A DNA stretch of 33,669 bases from Desulfovibrio sp. (GTDB taxonomy: Bacteria > Desulfobacterota > Desulfovibrionia > Desulfovibrionales > Desulfovibrionaceae): the NCBI GenBank assembly GCA_009773975.1, contig VSMX01000002.1, positions 1 to 33,669 on the forward strand. Reading direction: 5' to 3'. The stretch's first letter is position 1. Each line of letters opens with the position of its first letter. The notes under the pieces were generated by a model that worked only from the letters and a program-made list of their open reading frames with translations, ran no database searches and was not told the DNA's origin. A program made the translations under genes and the position numbers. Of the stretch, positions 1 through 6,427 are shown piece by piece.

Positions 1-70
1 TCCCATCCGCATCTGATTCAGGCCTGTTTTGCGCAAGCAGGATGTGTTTAAATATAAAATAGATGATCAG

Positions 71-101
71 TAAATAAAAAATCCGGCAAAAACTTGCCGG
101 A
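71..101 (-). terminator. Intrinsic terminator of the hicA-hicB operon
   Basis: On the minus strand a perfect 8-bp stem (TCCGGCAA / TTGCCGGA, 82-101) with a 4-nt loop is followed by TTTTTTATTTA. It lies 26 nt after the hicB stop, so it should end the toxin-antitoxin transcript. To its left (1-70) I see nothing recognisable. Confidence 0.85.
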
Positions 102-127
102 CAAAATGCGTGGCTGGAGAAAGCGTT

Positions 128-568
128 TTACATGGCATCAAGCTGATTAATGTAATTTTGAGCGGCTGTGGCGAGAAAACCGGAACGGGTCATTCCTTCC
201 GACTTGGCTTTCCTGTCAACCTTGGCCAACAAGCGAGGCTGCATGGAAATATTGAGGCGCACAAAAGGCTCCCGTTTGGGATCGGCTGGTACAAGTAGGT
301 AAAGAGTGCCTGGGTGGGGAGGTATTTCCAATTCCCGATAGTATTCAATGGATTTGGCCTTAGCGGTTTCATAGTCGGATGGTTCCGGTAAGTCAACGCC
401 ATCCTCAATTTCGGATTCTATATAGACCGTCAATGCTTCCATCGCCATTGTCATGGCCTCTTCCAGCGAATCCCCGCAGGTTATGCATCCGGGAAAATCC
501 GGGAAATGCACGCTATAAGTTTCCGGATTTTCTTCATCGGGGCTGAACTGGGCGAAATAGTAATACAT
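128..568 (-). CDS. hicB: HicB-type antitoxin
   Basis: This 146-residue protein should neutralise the HicA mRNA interferase by covering its active site and repress their shared promoter. The N-terminal half has the HicB pattern of a degenerate RNase H fold: a YSVHFPDFPGC strand-turn near residue 20 and GDSLEEAMTMAMEAL near 35. The C-terminal 35 residues look like a ribbon-helix-helix DNA-binding segment (FVRLNISMQPRLLAKVD then GMTRSGFLATAA). The start at 568 is chosen because AAAGGA sits 8 nt upstream; an ATG 30 nt earlier lacks a ribosome site. It lies downstream of hicA, the usual toxin-first order, and is followed by a terminator. The reading frame is intact although nearby phage genes are broken. 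Confidence 0.9.
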   Translation of the reverse strand: MYYYFAQFSPDEENPETYSVHFPDFPGCITCGDSLEEAMTMAMEALTVYIESEIEDGVDLPEPSDYETAKAKSIEYYRELEIPPHPGTLYLLVPADPKREPFVRLNISMQPRLLAKVDRKAKSEGMTRSGFLATAAQNYINQLDAM

Positions 569-610
569 TTTATATGTCCTTTGGGAGAGGGCCAGCACCC
601 TCTCCCTGTT

Positions 611-808
611 TTAGCGTAGTTTCACTCCACTTTGAGCTTCTATGGATTTCAGGGTTTTTATGGGAAAATCGCGCCCGCTATGCTCTGAAATCGTAACCTT
701 GCCGGGCTTGAATGGGTGAATGTATTGCCTGCGGCTGCCTTTTTTTCTCGGTAATTTTTCCACCCATCCATCCTCGCGAAGCTTTTTGTCAACCTCCTTG
801 AATGTCAT
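611..808 (-). CDS. hicA: HicA-type mRNA interferase toxin (active-site His replaced)
   Basis: A 65-residue HicA-family double-stranded-RNA-binding-fold toxin that would cleave mRNA when freed from HicB. It matches the family in length, in the FKEVDKKLREDGW start, in the KGS(x)(x)QYIHP core and in the end LKSIEAQSGVKL. The core reads Gly-Ser-Arg-Arg at residues 25-28, where active HicA proteins carry a histidine (GSH or GSxH), so catalysis may be weak or lost. The start at 808 follows GAGGAAAT; the longer in-frame ATG at 859 would overlap the promoter. HicB begins 42 nt downstream. It may be an addiction remnant that outlived the rest of the prophage. Confidence 0.88.
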   Translation of the reverse strand: MTFKEVDKKLREDGWVEKLPRKKGSRRQYIHPFKPGKVTISEHSGRDFPIKTLKSIEAQSGVKLR

Positions 809-830
809 ATTTCCTCGCTTTGTTGAGTAA

Positions 831-859
831 TAAATACCCAAAAAATCGTTAGAAGTCAA
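831..859 (-). promoter_or_regulatory. Predicted sigma70 promoter of hicAB
   Basis: Minus strand TTGACT (854-859), a 17-nt spacer and TATTTA (831-836) place the transcription start near 824, just before the hicA start at 808. The region is AT-rich. An operator for HicB would be expected here but I cannot define it. Confidence 0.6.
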
Positions 860-875
860 GTTTTTTATTTATTAT

Positions 876-1045
876 TTACACAATTTTTTCATTCAAGCAG
901 GATTTCAGATAGTCAATACAATCATCCTCATAAACCCGAACCCCCTTGACCGTACCCATTCGCATGGCAGGCAACTTGCCAGAATTAATCAGGTTATAAA
1001 AATGTGAGCGCGAACAGGAAAGGATGGCGCAAGCCTCCCTCCAAC
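876..1045 (-). pseudogene. AlpA/excisionase-like HTH fragment
   Basis: The minus-strand frame ending at the TAA at 876-878 reads WREACAILSCSRSHFYNLIN, then SGKLPAMRMG, then VRVYEDDCIDYLKSCLNEKI. This is the helix-turn-helix-plus-wing pattern of AlpA/Xis-type (HTH_17) proteins, which act as excisionases or phage activators. No ATG/GTG/TTG with a ribosome site opens the frame, and the first HTH strand is missing. Upstream the same DNA is the terminase gene in another frame, so the 5' end appears to have been lost where the two were joined. Confidence 0.6.
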
Positions 1046-2052
1046 GCCAAGATGGCTGGCCAAATCCCTGCCAGAACTTTCTTCCCGCCAGCAGCCCTTG
1101 CGCACTGCCAGATCACGGTCAGCGTCATTCCAGCAGGAATGGCAATGCGGACATTCATAATACCCAAGGGAGCGGGATATGATTTTGACCGGGGCACGGC
1201 AATCATCCGGCCAGCGGATATGCTCAAAATCCATTAAAACTTCACTGCCACAGGCCGGACAAACAACATGATAGCGGAATCTGGCTTCAGCCTGCCTGAA
1301 TGCGCGGTCAATTGGCCCATCCACAACAGTTGGCGTGGATAATTTCCAGATAATGGCTCTTTTGCCCCATGTGATGACGCGCTTTTCGGCCAGAGCCTCC
1401 GCAGCCGCCTCGCGCTTGGTGTTCTGATCTTTGTCAAGCTCATCCAGAATCAGGTAACGAATTGGCTTGGTGCCAAGCCTGGATGCGAAGCCAGACCACG
1501 CCATATAAATCGTCAAATGCGCCATTTTGATGCGCAAGGAGCTTAAATCATCGCCCATGCCTGTGAGGTATTCGCGCAGACGCGGAGAGGCATGGAGCAT
1601 GGGAATGATTCTGTCCTGCGCATTCTCGCGGGCGGTTGCTTCGTCCGGATAGACGTACAGCACAGGCCCGGAGCGCGGTCAATGGTATAGGCCACGCAAT
1701 TATGAATTGCCTCCGTGCCAGCCGATTGCGGGCATTTCATAATACTGACAGTGCGGACGGAGGGGAAAAATCCGGCATCCATGATGCCAGTGGCGTAGGG
1801 AGTAACCTGATTGCGCCACGGGCCAGGGCGGGAGGATAAATGCACCACGCGATGCCGTTCCGCCCACTGGCTGGCGGGCATTGGCTTGCGATGACGCAAG
1901 GTAGCCCGCTCGCCTATGACGAATTTCCAATCCCAGACAATTTTGCCGCGCTCGCGGGCCAGACGCTGCAAAGCCCTGGCCGTATCCTGATGGATACGGT
2001 CAGGAAGATTTGCCAGTTCAAGCTGAAAGAAATTATTGTTCCTGTTCGCCAT
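989..2052 (-). pseudogene. Phage terminase large subunit (GpA family), frameshifted and 3'-truncated
   Basis: The GpA/lambda-type terminase ATPase packages phage DNA into the prohead. From the ATG at 2052 (overlapping the small subunit by 20 nt) the frame reads the N-terminal half, with PGPWRNQVTPY and the Walker-A-like QSAGTEA. Near 1665-1671 one base is missing: DRAPG ends one frame and PVLYVYPDEATARENAQDR continues in the next. The second part shows Walker B YLILDELDKD and a zinc knuckle (CPACG...CPHCHSCW). Real homology fades near 1050, and the frame then reads over the AlpA fragment and stops at 989. Total length is about 355 codons against roughly 600 or more in the family, so the nuclease domain is gone. 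Non-functional. Confidence 0.85.
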
Positions 2053-2797
2053 CAAAGGTTTTATCTTCTTGCAGTTTTTCACCGGACTCATCAACTATGA
2101 TTTCTGTGCGAAATTCCATTGGCTTGGAATATTCATTGAGCGCCATGTCCAGATTATTCTCAAATTCCTGCGCCAGCTGCTCGGCTTTGGAAATATCGCC
2201 GCCTACCATGCGGATATAATCGGCCACATTAAGGCTAAAGACGCTGCGGAGATTCAAGGACAGGGCAGCGGCCATGCTTGCCAGTTCCAGAGCAACTTCA
2301 TCGCGCTTGATGTATTTTCCGGCCTTGATCTGACGGTCAAGGGCGAGGGAGCGCAGCTGCTCACGGCCCTTGTCAATATCCACTTGCATTTTTTCCTTGG
2401 CCAGATCGCTGTTTTCATCCGTTTTGGCTTCGGGCATGGAAACAAGGGGCAATAAAGTTGCGTACCTATCCACATCCCGCTTTTTGAAACTCGCATCGGG
2501 CTGCTTGCGCAACAACCCCTCATTTATGTTGTTATAGAGTTTAGCCTGGCCAATCTTGCGACCGGCCTTGTGTAAATATTCCAACACTGCCTTGACGTTT
2601 GGGAGAGTTTTGTCGTCAGTCTGATTGCTCATAGCCTCATCCAGCATTTTCTTGGAGCGGCTTAAAGCGGCAAGGTTGGCAGGGGATGGATCATCCTTGA
2701 CCTTTTTCTTGGCATCCTCTTTGGCTTTCAAAAGCAGAGGAATGTCTGTGCGCTCGCTCTGTTCAAGCAAGGCATCCAGTTGCGTTGCATCCGCCAT
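2033..2797 (-). CDS. Phage terminase small subunit (Nu1-like)
   Basis: A 254-residue protein likely to bind the packaging site and hand phage DNA to the large terminase. A winged-HTH-like stretch near residues 67-105 (VKAVLEYLHKAG, then KLYNNINEGLLRKQPD) resembles the DNA-binding domain of Nu1-type proteins. It is followed by a charged helical region (REQLRSLALDRQIKAGKYI) and an acidic tail. AAAGGAT lies 7 nt before the ATG at 2797. The 3' end overlaps the large-subunit start by 20 nt, typical translational coupling. The frame is intact, but it has no functional partner here. Assignment rests on position and domain pattern rather than strong motifs. Confidence 0.72.
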   Translation of the reverse strand: MADATQLDALLEQSERTDIPLLLKAKEDAKKKVKDDPSPANLAALSRSKKMLDEAMSNQTDDKTLPNVKAVLEYLHKAGRKIGQAKLYNNINEGLLRKQPDASFKKRDVDRYATLLPLVSMPEAKTDENSDLAKEKMQVDIDKGREQLRSLALDRQIKAGKYIKRDEVALELASMAAALSLNLRSVFSLNVADYIRMVGGDISKAEQLAQEFENNLDMALNEYSKPMEFRTEIIVDESGEKLQEDKTFDGEQEQ

Positions 2798-2830
2798 ATA
2801 CTATCCTTTGCCTCTTGCTGAAGCATAGCC

Positions 2831-2937
2831 GCCCGCGGTTGACGAACCCCTTGCGGGAGGCTAGGCTAAAAATCGTGCTTGAGATTTGGCCTAGCCAGAT
2901 TTCTACGCCGGGGTGGAAGTAGTGATTCCACCCCGTA
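2831..2937. other. Three consecutive hairpins upstream of the small terminase
   Basis: Between the methylase and terminase genes there are: CCCGC ... GCGGG enclosing GGTT/AACC (about 2832-2857); GGCTAGGC (2859-2866) pairing with GCCTAGCC (2889-2896) and enclosing AAATC/GATTT; and GGGGTGGAA / TTCCACCCC (about 2910-2934), followed on the plus strand by GTATTTTT. In lambda-type phages the packaging site lies just before the small terminase gene, so this could be the remains of a cos/pac site; the third hairpin could instead be a terminator. Confidence 0.4.
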
Positions 2938-2940
2938 TTT

Positions 2941-4295
2941 TTATTGCGCCTCTACATTTTCCACTTCCAGTTCCCTGTAGGTTTTGCCGTCCGATTCGCG
3001 CACGGCATCCATGTTGGAATATTCCTGCCAGCGGCGAATAATGACGTCCACACAAACTTCGGATCAAGCTCCATGAGCCTTGCGCTCCGGCCCATGCGCT
3101 CGCAGGCCATGAGAATGGAGCCGGAGCCGCCAAAAAAATCACCCACAATGCCGCCACGCGGAGAGGAATTGCCCAGCATTTTTTCAATCAGGGCCACTGG
3201 CTTCATGGTTGGATGCAGTTCGGACTTGGACGGACGCGGAACGTCAATTATTGAGGTCGGCAATTCCTCAATGGCCAGAGCCTCGCCCTGGATACGGAAT
3301 ACGCGGCAATCAATGCAGAATTGCCAGCTGCCATCCTCCATTTCGCGCAGACCGGGGAGATCGGCTTCAAGAATGGAACGCTGCTTGCGGTTGCCATACC
3401 AGCGATGGGCGGAGCCGCGCTTCCAGCCGTACAGGATTGGTTCATGCTGAAAGTGGTAATCGCCCCTGCCAAGCACAGCGGTCTGCTTGCGCCAGATCAG
3501 GCATGCAGCCAGCTTGAATTGCGCGGCCATGAATGCGCGGCGAAACACCATGCCATCGCCAGCCTCGGAGTGCGCCACATAGATTGCGCCGCCAGGGCGC
3601 AGCGAATCATGCATGATCTTGAACGCGGAAATGAGAAAATCCTCAAATTCAGCGGCAGTCAGCTTGTCATTTTTGATTTTGCCAGCCTTGCCCTTGTAAT
3701 CCACATTGTAAGGCTGGTCAGTCCAGACCAGATCAAGCTCCTGACCGTTCAGGAGCCGTCTTGCGTCAGCCTGGCTTGTGGAATCGCCGCACATTAGCCT
3801 GTGTCGGCCAAGCAGCCAGATTTCACCGTCCTTTGAGAGTGGAACAGCCGGAGTTTCCGGAACATCGTCCGGGTCTTTATCGCCAGCGGACATATCCATG
3901 AGCATCTGATCAAGCTCACGGTCATCAAATCCGGTTGCGGAGAGGTCAAAATCAGCCAGCTTCAAGGCCCGGAGTTCCTGTAAAAGCAATTCCTCATCCC
4001 AATCGGCCCAGGTTGCGGAGCGGTTAATCAGAATGCGGAACGCCCTGATTTTGGCATCGTCCATGTCATCTGCGCAGATCACAGGCACAGTGGCCATGCC
4101 CATTGCGAGCGCGGCCTTGTAGCGTAAATGCCCGTCAATCAATTCCCCGTCAGACTTGGCCAGCAAGGGAACGCGGAAACCAAACTGGCGCAGGGCATCC
4201 GCCATTTTATTCACAACATGGTCGTTTTTGCGCGGGTTATGCTCATATGGCCGGAGTTTTTCCACTGGCCAGTGTTCAATCTGGAGTTTGGACAT
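2941..4295 (-). pseudogene. ParB-domain DNA methyltransferase, C-terminal frameshift and DQPY motif
   Basis: A phage-type fusion of a ParB/Srx-like N-terminal domain (EHWPVEKLRPYEHNPRKN; DGHLRYKAALAMG; INRSATWADWDEELL) and a beta-class N6-A/N4-C methyltransferase domain (motif I-like DFFGGSGSIL near the C terminus, AdoMet site). The start at 4295 has GGAGG 6 nt upstream. Two lesions are visible. The catalytic (D/N/S)PPY motif reads TDQPYN. After MELDPKFV the frame shifts at a CACACA run (3049-3054): two extra bases would restore a typical tail (DVIIRRWQEYSNMDAV...) ending at the TAA at 2941-2943, whereas the current frame stops at 2952. The upstream methylase remnant reads straight into it in frame. 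Confidence 0.75.
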
Positions 4296-4721
4296 TGATG
4301 CCTCCACAGCTTTACGCCTTGCGGCAACAGCTTCAAAAGTTTCGCCCGTTTCCTTGAGTGTTATGGCCACGTCTGGGAACAATCTGCCAAAACGAATAAG
4401 CGACACATCCACATAGGGCGGTGCGATTTCCACTGCGCGGGCAATTCTGCCAGTCCGCTGCGCGGCTATAATGCTTGTTCCAGAGCCGGAGAATGGTTCA
4501 AAGACAATCGCGCCTGTCTGCGTCCAGACTGTGTACATAAATTCCGGCAACGCCGGAGGAAAAACCGCCGGATGGTCTATATCCTTGCCAATGCGACCGA
4601 CTTGGGTAGTGTGCGGGATCTTCAGCAAAAAGAAAGACCATGGCATAATGGTGTAGAACAAAAACCACCAACCCCCGCTCCGCAAAACGCCGCCGAAAAA
4701 CTTTCTATTTTTCCAAGCCAT
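4296..4721 (-). pseudogene. C-terminal remnant of a second DNA methyltransferase
   Basis: About 140 codons in frame with the following ParB-methylase and without a stop between them. They show IMPWSFF, then IDHPAVFPPALPEF and the AdoMet motif FEPFSGSGTSIIAAQ, which is the C-terminal part of a beta-class DNA methyltransferase. The N-terminal half, including a DPPY motif, is absent; upstream of about 4721 all three frames are closed or unrecognisable. The ATG at 4721 has no good ribosome site. It could be a truncated separate gene or the end of a natural methylase-ParB-methylase fusion. The 263 bases up to the tRNA gene hold only its terminator. Confidence 0.55.
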
Positions 4722-4929
4722 TTTACATTTTCAAAATCGGCCAAAAAGCGGGGGCAGCCTGCCCTCGGTCTGCCGGCAGCCAGGAAGGACCCAAAAACGG
4801 CTGTGCGCTTGGGATTGTTGGCTTGCATTGAAAACTGTGGGGGTACAGGGGCCTATCATAAACCCCATGCTTCGGGTATCGGGTTGCACAATAGGGGGAG
4901 AGTTGGGGGAGAGGACAAGATTGAGCAGC

Positions 4930-4974
4930 AAAAAATAAGAGGTTAGAAGCTGCAAACTTTGCTTCTAACCTCTT
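4930..4974 (-). terminator. Intrinsic terminator of tRNA-Leu
   Basis: On the minus strand a perfect 14-bp stem (AAGAGGTTAGAAGC, 4961-4974, with its complement at 4937-4950) and a 10-nt loop are followed by ATTTTTT. It starts 11 nt after the encoded CCA end. Confidence 0.92.
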
Positions 4975-4984
4975 GAAATTCTTC

Positions 4985-5071
4985 TGGTACCGGGAGCGAG
5001 ACTTGAACTCGCAAGGGCGTGAACCCGGCGGATTTTGAGTCCGCTGCGTCTACCATTTCCACCATCCCGGC
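4985..5071 (-). tRNA. tRNA-Leu (anticodon CAA)
   Basis: An 87-nt class II tRNA read on the minus strand. Acceptor GCCGGGA pairs with TCCCGGT (G1.U72 wobble), followed by discriminator A and an encoded CCA. The anticodon arm is GCGGA-CTCAAAA-TCCGC, giving CAA (reads UUG). A long variable arm follows and the T arm is GCGAG-TTCAAGT-CTCGC. A strong promoter precedes it and a 14-bp terminator follows, so it is a single-gene unit. Its 3' side faces the prophage remnant, as expected for a tRNA integration site, but no duplicated tRNA end was found. Confidence 0.95.
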
Positions 5072-5084
5072 AAAAAGCTTTGTC

Positions 5085-5113
5085 TTTATACTCTTGTTGG
5101 AAATTTCAGTCAA
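5085..5113 (-). promoter_or_regulatory. Promoter of tRNA-Leu
   Basis: Minus strand TTGACT (5108-5113), 17-nt spacer, TATAAA (5085-5090). The predicted start is near 5078, 7 nt before the mature 5' end. Confidence 0.85.
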
Positions 5114-5169
5114 GCCGGATTCCAGCCGCAGTATATTCTTTTCAAGGAATTCCGGGCCATATTGCAATT

Positions 5170-5308
5170 TATAGAGAACGTCTTCGTTCTCTATACAAAA
5201 TCCGTCAGGATTTTGCGCCGCACAAAGCGGCGTGAGCCAGCCAAAAACCACGTTTTTTGACTGGCGATCTTCGGCATTGAAATGTTTAAATTTCAAAGCC
5301 GACATCTA
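5170..5308. repeat. Array of five back-to-back hairpins in an intergenic region
   Basis: Five inverted repeats follow one another with almost no spacer: TATAGAGAACG/CGTTCTCTATA with loop TCTT (5170-5195); AAAATCC/GGATTTT with loop GTCA (5197-5214); CGCCGC/GCGGCG with loop ACAAA (5216-5232); GCCAG and CAAAAA against TTTTTG and CTGGC with one mismatch (about 5236-5265); TCGGC and TTGAAAT against ATTTCAA and GCCGA with one mismatch (about 5273-5307). The arms differ in sequence, so this is not a CRISPR. No gene is seen in 5072-5595; the rest of that stretch is the repeat element below. Confidence 0.7.
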
Positions 5309-5372
5309 TGGTACTACAGCTGCAAATATAAAAGCGCCTGTTTTGTAACCCCAATTAATGGGGGGGCTGGGG

Positions 5373-5543
5373 GTGCTGGCCGAAGGCCGGTCCGGCAGGA
5401 GCGTGCCAGTTGCCAGCTTGCTGGCTTACGCAAATGGACAGCAGAGCTAATGAAGCCGCAGCTTGCCTGAAGCTGAAATGACGGTAGCGCAAATGAATGA
5501 AAATATCCATTGGGAATGGATATTTTCATTCAAGAAATGCTAT
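5373..5543 (+). repeat. Structured dispersed repeat, copy A
   Basis: About 170 nt that match 22102-22276 at roughly four of five positions by eye, in the same strand orientation. Its parts in order are: a GC-rich inverted repeat (GGCCGAAGGCC), GCCAGC/GCTGGC followed by TTACGCAAA, a CAGCTT/AAGCTG hairpin, and an 18-bp perfect terminal stem TGAATGAAAATATCCATT (5494-5511) with its complement at 5515-5532 and loop GGG. It ends in AAGAAATGCTAT. It lies between the 3' end of tyrA and tRNA-Leu. A minus-strand open frame of 71 codons (5314-5529) runs through it, but it is better explained as a by-product of the repeat. Confidence 0.8.
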
Positions 5544-5595
5544 AAAGGATTCGTTTGGGCGCCATAAGCGTAATTCGGCTACGCCAAAAAAATTT

Positions 5596-6384
5596 CTATG
5601 CCTTTTTATCTTCCGGCCACCACCACTGAGCCCGTTTGCACAAAAGGTCAATATCGCCGGCCGCCGCCACATTCAGCATTTTTTTGAATTGCCGCACAAC
5701 TTCATGGCTGTGGGGATTGGCCTCAAAAAGCACCCCAAACATCTCGGCGTCCTCGTTGAGCATCTTGGCCGCCGCATCCTTGCGGCGCAAAAACGATGGT
5801 GTAATAAAGGGCAAGAGGTCTTTTTCGCCTGCCAAAAGCGCAAAATAGGCAAGGTTGGTGATAAAGTTCATGTTCTGAATCTTGGCCATGGCCTTGTCGT
5901 GCGTTTCGGCATCGCAGCGAAATGTCTTGCAGCCAATTTGCCGGAAAAATTTTTCAACCAGCCGAATATCACTTTCCCCAGCCTCTGCCCCCGGAACAAT
6001 CGCCACGGGCAAATCTGTATCCGGAGAATTTTTCGGGCCGAAAAGCGGATGTGTACCAACAACAGTTCCGGTCCAGGCCCTTTCCATCTGCCGCAGGGGC
6101 CTTTCCTTCACCGAAGTTATATCCGACAAAATAGTCTTTGCAGGCAAACAGGGCACAATCTTTTGCAGCACTTCCCCGATAACCTTTGCGGGCACACATA
6201 AAAAAACAAGTTCGACATCCGCAAGCGTCCTTTCAATTTCCGGCCTTTCCAGAGGCTGATCCAGCCCCGTACATTCCATATCGGCATCTTTTGCGCGCTC
6301 CAGCAGCATCTTGCCCATCCTGCCGCGGGAACCGACAATTACCGTTTTGGCCTTTCGCGTCTCGCCATTTTCCGTATTTTCCAT
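5596..6384 (-). CDS. tyrA: Prephenate dehydrogenase (TyrA)
   Basis: NAD(P)-dependent oxidative decarboxylation of prephenate to 4-hydroxyphenylpyruvate for tyrosine. The 262-residue cytoplasmic protein starts with the Rossmann loop VIVGSRGRMGKM (residues 15-26; usually GxGxxG, here GSRGRMG). It also has ILSDITSVKERPL near 85, the active-site THPLFGP near 110 and a helical dimerisation half. The start at 6384 follows AGGATGGACAGGAA; no other start between it and the aroA stop (6428) fits better. Last gene of the aromatic operon, 43 nt after aroA; no mutase or ACT domain is attached. In relatives trp genes often follow, but here the operon ends. No clear intrinsic terminator is seen after its stop. 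Confidence 0.9.
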   Translation of the reverse strand: MENTENGETRKAKTVIVGSRGRMGKMLLERAKDADMECTGLDQPLERPEIERTLADVELVFLCVPAKVIGEVLQKIVPCLPAKTILSDITSVKERPLRQMERAWTGTVVGTHPLFGPKNSPDTDLPVAIVPGAEAGESDIRLVEKFFRQIGCKTFRCDAETHDKAMAKIQNMNFITNLAYFALLAGEKDLLPFITPSFLRRKDAAAKMLNEDAEMFGVLFEANPHSHEVVRQFKKMLNVAAAGDIDLLCKRAQWWWPEDKKA

Positions 6385-6427
6385 TTCCTGTCCATCCTGA
6401 ACATTTATCCGCAAATATTCCGGCTGG

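Noticed and set aside
4722..4929. Possible gene between the methylase remnant and tRNA-Leu
   Set aside because: All short frames lack recognisable domains and ribosome sites; the stretch is probably decayed phage DNA.
1..5000. Insertion sequence or transposon as cause of the gene decay
   Set aside because: No transposase, no terminal inverted repeats and no target duplication were seen; frameshifts and a simple deletion explain the damage.
4985..5071. tRNA-Leu as attachment site of the prophage
   Set aside because: The remnant does abut the tRNA, but I found no integrase and no duplicated tRNA 3' end or terminator sequence in the window, so no att site is annotated.
5170..5308. CRISPR array
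   Set aside because: The palindromes have different sequences and no spacers; no cas genes are present.
5314..5529. Minus-strand ORF beginning MKISIPNGYFHS and its homolog in the other repeat copy (22050-22262)
   Set aside because: The similarity comes from the repeat DNA. Stem changes keep base pairing rather than amino acids, there is no ribosome site, and the two C-termini differ completely.
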